Below, piece by piece: positions 57,328 through 64,000 of a stretch of 64,000 nt of DNA. Origin of the DNA: Bacillota bacterium (GTDB lineage: Bacteria; Bacillota_I; Bacilli_A; RF39; UBA660); the NCBI GenBank assembly GCA_015059495.1, contig SVAI01000001.1:671811-735810 (forward strand). The letters run 5' to 3'. The stretch's first letter is position 1. The number at the start of each line of letters is the position of its first letter. The notes beneath the pieces were generated by a model. The model saw nothing but the letters and a program-made list of their open reading frames with translations. It was not told the origin of the DNA and searched no databases. Position numbers and translations under genes: made by a program.

Positions 57328-58800
57328 TTACTTTTCAATAATACTTTTTAATTTATCATGTATTTTTACCATTGCATATGTATCTAATTCACAATATCTA
57401 AGTAATGCTTCTCTTAAAGTTTTTTTATCTTCATCATTTAAATTCTTTAATGATAAGAAACTTCTTGATGCTTCATCACCTTTATGAACTAAATTAAGAT
57501 TATGATAATCTAAACTAGGATCATTAGGAAACAATGCTGGAAGTACAAATTTAATTGAAAATGACCCTAACATATCTTTACAATAATAATCCCTATTTTT
57601 AAATGGTACAATTAAATCTTTAATATGATCATGTATATTCATTAAATGATCACTAAGGTCTGGATAAATACTAGCTAAATGTTTAATAATCATTTTTTCA
57701 AATGCCATATTATATGCTAATACACAAGAATCTTTAGGTATATCATTAACTAATTGTTCAGCCAATTTTCTTCTTGGATCTTTTCCACTTTCACCTAAAT
57801 ACTCTTTATGTAATAATTCTCCTTCTTCACTCATTCTATAATGAAGTGAATATTGAAATGGTAATTGCATATATGGATTAGTATTATCAAATTCAGGTAC
57901 TGCTACTTGATATGATTCAAAATCTAAATAATATATTGGATAATAATACTTATCTAATTCTTCTTTTATATTATCTTTATTTATATATGGTTCTAAATCA
58001 TTTAATTCAAACTCTATTTGTTGTTTATATTTATTATTAATATTACTATCTAATAAATCTTCATAAGACACTTTACCTTCATTATATAACTTAATCTTAC
58101 TAGTTAGTTGCATACCCCTAATATTAAATATATTATTCTCTGGTAAATGTCTAGAACAATATTTAAAGTATGGACAAGGATAAGGACTAAAACAATACTC
58201 TCCTAAATCTTTATCTCTTTCTTTATCACTTTCCATATAATTACTAATCTTATCAATAGTATTCTTAACTAATTCTTGTTTTTCTATAACTGTTTCAGTA
58301 ATATCATTAAACTTAAATAACTTATCTAATTCTAAATCACCATGTCTTACATAAGAACTATCAACAGTAACAACATAAGTTTTAATAACATTTAATCCTA
58401 AATTAGTTAATACATAGTATTGAAAAGATACATCATCTAAATAAACATCACTAACATGAGTAGAACTTTTTACTTCATATAATTCATAAGTATTACCCAT
58501 CTTTTTTAATATATCAACACTACAAAAATTATTATTATAAGAAAATGATGCTTCACATAAATTAATATTATCTTCTTTTAAATAATTCTTAGTATCTTCA
58601 ATCATCTTAGATAAATCTTTATTAAATTCTACTACTTTATAATTAGGAAATAACTTTTGAGCAAGTATACCTATATCAGTACCATTATCTAATACTGCAT
58701 CATTATTTATTTCTTCTTTAACTTCTTTTTTATACTTATCTAACCACAATATCTTTTCACATTGTAATCCTAAAGTATATTTAGACTTTGATAAATACAT
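57328..58800 (-). CDS. DUF2779 family protein (RecB-like plus RNase H-like)
   Basis: YLSKSKYTLGLQCEKILWL, YYLDFESYQVAVPEFDNTNPYMQLPFQYSLH, CELDTYAMVKI. Confidence 0.88.
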   Translation of the reverse strand: MYLSKSKYTLGLQCEKILWLDKYKKEVKEEINNDAVLDNGTDIGILAQKLFPNYKVVEFNKDLSKMIEDTKNYLKEDNINLCEASFSYNNNFCSVDILKKMGNTYELYEVKSSTHVSDVYLDDVSFQYYVLTNLGLNVIKTYVVTVDSSYVRHGDLELDKLFKFNDITETVIEKQELVKNTIDKISNYMESDKERDKDLGEYCFSPYPCPYFKYCSRHLPENNIFNIRGMQLTSKIKLYNEGKVSYEDLLDSNINNKYKQQIEFELNDLEPYINKDNIKEELDKYYYPIYYLDFESYQVAVPEFDNTNPYMQLPFQYSLHYRMSEEGELLHKEYLGESGKDPRRKLAEQLVNDIPKDSCVLAYNMAFEKMIIKHLASIYPDLSDHLMNIHDHIKDLIVPFKNRDYYCKDMLGSFSIKFVLPALFPNDPSLDYHNLNLVHKGDEASRSFLSLKNLNDEDKKTLREALLRYCELDTYAMVKIHDKLKSIIEK

Positions 58801-58885
58801 TACTATCACCCTAAAATAATTTTAATACATTTGACATTTTTAATCAATTATATTAGAATAACTAACCAATAAAGAGGTACAGATT

Positions 58886-59359
58886 ATGGATAAATTATTA
58901 CAAATCGACTTAAGTGACGTAAAAACAGTCATGGATTTGTATTTAAACAGAATTCATTATCCACATCTAGATAAAAATACAAATAAACAAGTAGTCGAAA
59001 TAGGACTTAAACAATATATAATTAATAAGATTAATGAAGCTGATAGCTTACTTATTGTAGATGATACTATAGAACTATATCAACTAGTTCAAGATATATC
59101 ATTCTTATCAGGTATTAATAATGATCGAAATATTGCTTATTTAATAGACTATCTATTATTATTAATGAGTAATGAACAACAATATCCAATCAAATGGACT
59201 AAAGTTGATAACGATAATTATGTAGTACAACCAAACATCATACGACCATATGATGTAATAACAAATATAGAAACAAGTGAATTTCCTAATTCAGCATCTA
59301 TATTTAACTATTTATATAATTATTATATTAATCAATTTAATGAAAATAGAACAAGATAA
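58886..59359 (+). CDS. Hypothetical protein
   Basis: 157-aa ORF with AAAGAGG upstream, divergent from DUF2779 gene. Confidence 0.6.
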   Translation: MDKLLQIDLSDVKTVMDLYLNRIHYPHLDKNTNKQVVEIGLKQYIINKINEADSLLIVDDTIELYQLVQDISFLSGINNDRNIAYLIDYLLLLMSNEQQYPIKWTKVDNDNYVVQPNIIRPYDVITNIETSEFPNSASIFNYLYNYYINQFNENRTR

Positions 59360-59406
59360 TTCTTGTTCTATTTTTTTGTTCTATATATCTTAATCTTCCG
59401 ATCATT

Positions 59407-60297
59407 CTAAAATAATGATTGTTGCTTATTGTCATCTGAATATCTATGTATTTTATTTTTTCTGTCTTTTTGAACACCACGATGATATTTGATTTCAGGA
59501 TAACCAAATCCGACAATTAGTTTTATATAATGATCTTCTGGTATTCCTAACATTTTTCTAGCTTCAGGAACTAATTCTTCTAATACTTCAGATGGATAGC
59601 TCATTATTGCAGTTCCAAGTCCAAAAGAATTAGCAATTAACTCAAAATAAGCAGATGCTATATTACAATTTACTTTTGAATCCTCAGCCCATTTACCAAC
59701 ACATTTTTCATGTGCAATAAACAAATGAGGTGCTCCACAAAATAATAAATCATCTTTTCTTACAGTTTTTTCTGATTGTTTCATTTTCTTATAATAAAAA
59801 TCACTAAAACTATGAGTATAAATATGTTTCTTTGCTAGTTTCTCCATTTTAGGGTATGCAACATTCCATATTTCTTTTACTCTATCTTTATCATCAATAA
59901 CTGTATATTCTACATTACAAGCATTTCCTCCAGTAGGAGCTGATTCCATTGCTCTTAATATTCTGTCTATAATACTTTTATCAACATTTTTATCTAAATA
60001 TCTTCTGCAGGTTCTTCTATTTGTTAAAAGTCTTTCCATATATTCTCCCATATCTTCAGGAACTGGTGGCTTGGAATCTCTAGGATTTTTTCCAAATATT
60101 GATATTGCACCTTTAGGGCAAACTGCTAAGCAATGCTGACATCTCCAACAACCTCTCCAACCATATCTTTCAAAATCCTTCATTTCAGGATATCCATCTT
60201 CTCCAAATTCTAATACCATACCAGAGCAAGTATTTATACAATTACCACATTTTATGCATTTAGTTTTATCAACTATAAATCCAGTCTTTTCTTTCAT
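59407..60297 (-). CDS. Nitroreductase fused to N-terminal 2[4Fe-4S] ferredoxin
   Basis: CIKCGNCINTC, CWRCQHCLAVCPKGA; NRRTCRRYLDKNVDKSIIDRILRAMESAPTGGN. Confidence 0.92.
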   Translation of the reverse strand: MKEKTGFIVDKTKCIKCGNCINTCSGMVLEFGEDGYPEMKDFERYGWRGCWRCQHCLAVCPKGAISIFGKNPRDSKPPVPEDMGEYMERLLTNRRTCRRYLDKNVDKSIIDRILRAMESAPTGGNACNVEYTVIDDKDRVKEIWNVAYPKMEKLAKKHIYTHSFSDFYYKKMKQSEKTVRKDDLLFCGAPHLFIAHEKCVGKWAEDSKVNCNIASAYFELIANSFGLGTAIMSYPSEVLEELVPEARKMLGIPEDHYIKLIVGFGYPEIKYHRGVQKDRKNKIHRYSDDNKQQSLF

Positions 60298-60446
60298 ATT
60301 TCACTTACTCCTTTAATCACTTCATTTATATCATCTTGAATACCAATTGCTTTATCTTCAATATCATTTGGAATATCAATATTTAAATATTCCTTATTTT
60401 CATTTATAAAATAATTTAATAATTTATCTATTAATTCTTCTTTCAT
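60294..60446 (-). CDS. 50-aa small protein MKEELIDKLLNYFINENKEYLNIDIPNDIEDKAIGIQDDINEVIKGVSEI (not in track)
   Basis: ATG preceded by GGAGGAATATCA; TGA overlaps nitroreductase ATG (ATGA). Confidence 0.7.
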   Translation of the reverse strand: MKEELIDKLLNYFINENKEYLNIDIPNDIEDKAIGIQDDINEVIKGVSEI

Positions 60447-60463
60447 TGATATTCCTCCAATCA

Positions 60464-61447
60464 TTATATTTGTTTTTTTAATTCTTCATCAACAACTACA
60501 ATTCCTTTACCATTTGTTTTCCCATTTTCTAAATCTCTTGAGTATTCTATTACATTATCAAAAGAATAAACTTTTCCAATTTCAGGTATTATTTCATAGT
60601 CATCAATAAAAGTCATCATCTCATCTATTATTTTTTGTGTAGGATAATTCGAATAAAAACCTGTCAAATAACATCCATTAGGAATTTCTTTAATTGGATC
60701 AAACTTATCTAATGTAAATACATTACCAAGTATTCCAGTAGAACAACATATTCCTCCTTTATTTAATAACTTTAAACTTTCTGGAACTGTTAAAGGTCCT
60801 ACTAATTCTAATATCTTATCTACTTTTTCTCCAATTTTATCTTTAATAGAATTATCAGTATCAATAATTATTTTATCTACTCCAAGATATTCTAATAATT
60901 CATTATGCTTATCACTTCTAACAGTAACTAGAACTCTGCAACCTAGATTTTTAGCAAGTATTATACTAGCAATTCCTAAAGATGACGAACCTCCTCTAAT
61001 TAAAAGGGAATCTTTTTCTTTTAGTTGTAAACAATCAAATAGCGAACCCCAAGCAGTAAAATATGTTTCAGGAATTGCAGCTAGATGTATCCAATCTAAT
61101 TTTGTATTTACTTTAAACACATTCTTTTTAGGTAGTAAAACATATTCTTCATAAGAGCCATTAAAAGTTCTTCCCATTCCACCCATAAGAGCAATAACTT
61201 TATCTCCTTTAGATAAATCACTATTAGATGGATTTTCTACTATACCAACACATTCAATTCCAGGAACTACTGGTTTTTTAAATGCAGGATTATCTATTTC
61301 AAATTGTCTAAATAATGCTTCACTATGATTCATACCAAAAGCCATTACTTTTACAAGTACCCAATCATCTTTAACTTTAGGTATATCAATATCACTTAAT
61401 TTTAAATCTTCTACTAATGTGGATTTTTCTAATACTAATGCTTTCAC
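60464..61447 (-). CDS. Zinc-less MDR/quinone oxidoreductase-like alcohol dehydrogenase
   Basis: GMNHSEALFRQ, VPGIECVGIVE, LLIRGGSSSLGIASIILAKNLGCRVLVT. Confidence 0.88.
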   Translation of the reverse strand: MKALVLEKSTLVEDLKLSDIDIPKVKDDWVLVKVMAFGMNHSEALFRQFEIDNPAFKKPVVPGIECVGIVENPSNSDLSKGDKVIALMGGMGRTFNGSYEEYVLLPKKNVFKVNTKLDWIHLAAIPETYFTAWGSLFDCLQLKEKDSLLIRGGSSSLGIASIILAKNLGCRVLVTVRSDKHNELLEYLGVDKIIIDTDNSIKDKIGEKVDKILELVGPLTVPESLKLLNKGGICCSTGILGNVFTLDKFDPIKEIPNGCYLTGFYSNYPTQKIIDEMMTFIDDYEIIPEIGKVYSFDNVIEYSRDLENGKTNGKGIVVVDEELKKQI

Positions 61448-62494
61448 TTAAACACTCTCCTTAATATTCATCCAACATTGTGGATCTTCATTATACATAT
61501 TTCCAGTTAATCCTTTTGTTACAGCAGGACATCCTCTACAAAATAGTTTTAATTTACATTTAGAACATTTATCAAATTTATCAATTTGTCTATATTCATC
61601 TAATTCATTACTATTCCATATATCATATAAATGTTTCTTTTCATCAAATATATTTCCAACTTTAGATTCCATTCTGCGACATGCATATACATCTCCATTT
61701 GGAAGAACTGTTATATGGCCTCTACCACAATGACACCCATCATATACAAATTCATCTTTTATATTACCTGGTAATTTATATAATCCTTCTTCATAAAGAT
61801 ATAACTTCCATAAATGATCTTTTAAATTAAATCTTGTATAAGTATCTTTCTCAATATAATCTTTATATTTTTGCCAACATGTATCAAGTAATTTTCTATA
61901 TTCTAATGGTTCAATTCCAACATCTTTTTCAGTTGATGTCGGACAATATCTAGAAAAAGCAAATACTCTAACTTTATGTTTTACTACTGTATCAATTATA
62001 TCAGGTATTTCATCAATGTTAGTTTTAGAAACAGTAGTCATTATTACTGATTTAATCCCTGCTTCATTTATATCCTTAATCTTTTCTAAAGTAGTTTTAA
62101 ATGAGCCAGGTTTTCTAAACCAATCATGAGTTTTTTCCATTCCATCTAATGACATTTGATATTTTTCTAGTCCATAAGATTTCATTCTCTTACAAACATC
62201 TAAATTTAAATGAAATGGATTCCCCATTATAGTGAATGGAATATTATCTTTTTTTAATAACCCTAATAAATCCCAAAAGTTAGGGTGTAAGATAGGATCT
62301 CCACCAGTTAAATAAATATAAGGTTTCTTGTTCATTTTCTTACACATATCTTTGATTTCTTTTAATGTTAATTTAATTTCATTAAGAGTCATTTCACTTA
62401 TTTTCTTACAATTATCTTCTGCAAAGATATAACAATGCTTACATCTTTGATCACACATATCTGTTATGTGCCATTGAACACTAAAATATTCCAT
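61448..62494 (-). CDS. Radical SAM/SPASM peptide maturase (ACGX-type system)
   Basis: ITDMCDQRCKHCYIF (CxxxCxxC), SPASM-type Cys-rich C-terminus CHCGRGHITVLPNGDVYACRRME...CSKCKLKLFCRGCP. Confidence 0.93.
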   Translation of the reverse strand: MEYFSVQWHITDMCDQRCKHCYIFAEDNCKKISEMTLNEIKLTLKEIKDMCKKMNKKPYIYLTGGDPILHPNFWDLLGLLKKDNIPFTIMGNPFHLNLDVCKRMKSYGLEKYQMSLDGMEKTHDWFRKPGSFKTTLEKIKDINEAGIKSVIMTTVSKTNIDEIPDIIDTVVKHKVRVFAFSRYCPTSTEKDVGIEPLEYRKLLDTCWQKYKDYIEKDTYTRFNLKDHLWKLYLYEEGLYKLPGNIKDEFVYDGCHCGRGHITVLPNGDVYACRRMESKVGNIFDEKKHLYDIWNSNELDEYRQIDKFDKCSKCKLKLFCRGCPAVTKGLTGNMYNEDPQCWMNIKESV

Positions 62495-62557
62495 TACATC
62501 ACTTCCTATCTATTTAAAAATCATAACGATTTTATTACATTCAAAAGGAGAATTTTA

Positions 62558-62860
62558 TTATTCTCCAGCACCACATGATGAACCACAAGCTGTTGGAGCT
62601 TCTTCTTTTTTAGTTTCTTCTCCATCAGTTGCTCCACAAGCTGTTGGAGCTTCTTCTTTTTTAGTTTCTTCTCCATCAGTTGCTCCACAAGCTGTTGGAG
62701 CTTCTTCTTTTTTAGTTTCTTCTCCATCAGTTGCTCCACAAGCAGTTCCACATGCAGTTGGTGTTTGTTCTTCAGTCTTTGTTTCATCATTTGCTCCACA
62801 AGCAGTTCCACAAGCACTTGAAGTTTTCTTTTCTTCATCTAAAATGTTTTGAGCTGTCAT
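62558..62860 (-). CDS. ACG-repeat RiPP-type precursor peptide
   Basis: SACGTACGA, TACGTACGA, three TACGATDGEETKKEEAP units, TACGSSCGAGE; directly upstream of radical SAM/SPASM gene. Confidence 0.85.
   Translation of the reverse strand: MTAQNILDEEKKTSSACGTACGANDETKTEEQTPTACGTACGATDGEETKKEEAPTACGATDGEETKKEEAPTACGATDGEETKKEEAPTACGSSCGAGE
62588..62740. repeat. Three identical tandem 51-bp repeats in the precursor gene
   Basis: agctgttggagcttcttcttttttagtttcttctccatcagttgctccaca at 62588, 62639 and 62690. Confidence 0.97.
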
Positions 62861-62981
62861 TTTAGCACCACCTTTCTTGTTGAAGTTTTCACTTCATATA
62901 TTATTATACTTGAATAATAAATATCCAAAAAGTAGGCACTTTTTTGTAACCTACTAGAGTGTATGGTATAATTATATACAG

Positions 62982-63359
62982 GTGATGTTAATGGATAATA
63001 ATTATGGTAATATTGACTATGGAACATATAAAGATGATTATGTAATAACTGCTTATGAATTAATTAGTAATAAATGGAAATTAAAAATATTAAAATATAT
63101 TAAACCTCATAGACCAGTTAGATATGGTGAACTTTTAAATTATGTTGAAGATATTACAAAAAAAGTATTAACGGATAATTTAAAAAGTTTAGAAGATGAT
63201 GGATTAATTTCCAGAAAAGTAATTTCAGAAAAACCATTAAGAGTAGAATATTCTTTAACAGAAACAGGATTGAAATTAGAGCCTGTATTGAAAGAACTAT
63301 ATAACTTCGGTTATAAATATAAAAATAAAGACAATATAAAAACTATTTCAGAAAATTGA
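62982..63359 (+). CDS. HxlR-family HTH regulator
   Basis: ISNKWKLKILKYIKPHRPVRYGELLNYVEDITKKVLTDNLKSLEDDGLISRKV. Confidence 0.9.
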   Translation: MMLMDNNYGNIDYGTYKDDYVITAYELISNKWKLKILKYIKPHRPVRYGELLNYVEDITKKVLTDNLKSLEDDGLISRKVISEKPLRVEYSLTETGLKLEPVLKELYNFGYKYKNKDNIKTISEN

Positions 63360-63474
63360 AATAGTTTTATTTTGTTTTAAAAAAAATCGGAATATTACTA
63401 AAAACTGAACAATCAAAAAAGATGAGATTATTTCTCATCTTAATGTACGGGAATATCTTAATCTTACGATTATT

Positions 63475-63861
63475 TTAATTATCAAAGCCTTTTTTATCAA
63501 TAAATAATAGATATATTAAACTTATAATTACTCCTAAAATTCCATAAACTGCATCTTTTAAATCTATTGTATTTATAAATGGAAGTATTGTTTCATAAAT
63601 AAGATTCGTACTTATTAGTATTAATCCAATTATTATAATAGTTGAGTATTTCTTTCTATAACATAATAATAAATATCCGATTAAAGTACACAACATTAAA
63701 CTTATAGTAAAATTAGTTATATGTGAATTAATTTCCTTTGTTATTACAAAAACATTTTCATTAAATATATTAACCCACCTTATAATTCCCAATATGAAAC
63801 ACACTGTAAATACCATTACTAAAGTTATAGTTGTAATATTTTTACTCTTTCTAATATCCAT
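63475..63861 (-). CDS. Small multi-pass membrane protein
   Basis: Four hydrophobic segments in 128 aa. Confidence 0.55.
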   Translation of the reverse strand: MDIRKSKNITTITLVMVFTVCFILGIIRWVNIFNENVFVITKEINSHITNFTISLMLCTLIGYLLLCYRKKYSTIIIIGLILISTNLIYETILPFINTIDLKDAVYGILGVIISLIYLLFIDKKGFDN

Positions 63862-63868
63862 AAAATCC

Positions 63869-64000
63869 TCATTTCAAACCTTTACAAGTATCTAATATTA
63901 TATCTCTTATCGTTTCTTGATTATCTACATCATCTACAAGATACATTGGCTTAGCATTTTCATAAGGAATAGATTCTTGCATATTGTATTTTTTATTACT
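63869..64000 (-). CDS. C-terminus of unidentified CDS (truncated by window end)
   Basis: Reverse reading ...ENAKPMYLVDDVDNQETIRDIILDTCKGLK-stop, open to window end. Confidence 0.55.
   Translation of the reverse strand, partial: SNKKYNMQESIPYENAKPMYLVDDVDNQETIRDIILDTCKGLK

Noticed and set aside
62521-62838. ORF with repeated KKKLQQLVEQLMEKKL units on the minus strand
   Set aside because: Out-of-frame shadow of the 51-bp repeats in the ACG-repeat precursor gene, which has the RBS and start; alternate frame is low complexity.

Overview
AT-rich, standard-code (UGA is stop, UGG is Trp) Firmicutes/Bacilli-like chromosomal segment, probably from a gut Mollicutes-related but walled lineage, since it carries a VanY-like carboxypeptidase and a LysM protein. 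Most genes are on the minus strand. Main contents: (1) 1-21171: an F1-like ATPase locus. It has beta (partial), gamma, alpha and a b/delta-like subunit. It also has a c-like two-helix subunit in which the conserved ion-binding carboxylate is replaced by Thr. No subunit a is present. These genes are contiguous with three large membrane-anchored surface proteins (499, 1694 and 3042 aa) and a 240-aa relative. This is the strongest candidate for an undescribed system: an F1 motor without an ion channel, coupled to giant surface proteins. (2) 25.4-32.3 kb: a minimal type IV secretion-like cluster (PrgI-like, two-piece VirB4, VirB6-like, Cys-rich VirB2-like) with no relaxase or coupling protein. (3) Housekeeping genes: spoVS, rpmF, DUF177, tmcAL, MBL hydrolase, vanY, tRNA-Cys, tRNA-Gly. 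(4) 37.5-41.35 kb: a small mobilizable element with a large serine recombinase and a MobV relaxase, a leader-peptide/attenuator-like structure and a candidate oriT. (5) P-type ATPase, two HExxH metallopeptidase-like proteins, a LysM protein, a HipA-like degenerate kinase with a C-terminal TM, and LiaF-like proteins. (6) 59.4-63.4 kb: a radical-SAM/SPASM RiPP-type operon with a repetitive ACG-motif precursor (ACGX type), nitroreductase, alcohol-dehydrogenase-like protein, small protein and divergent HxlR regulator. All calls come from reading the sequence and supplied translations. No database search was run.
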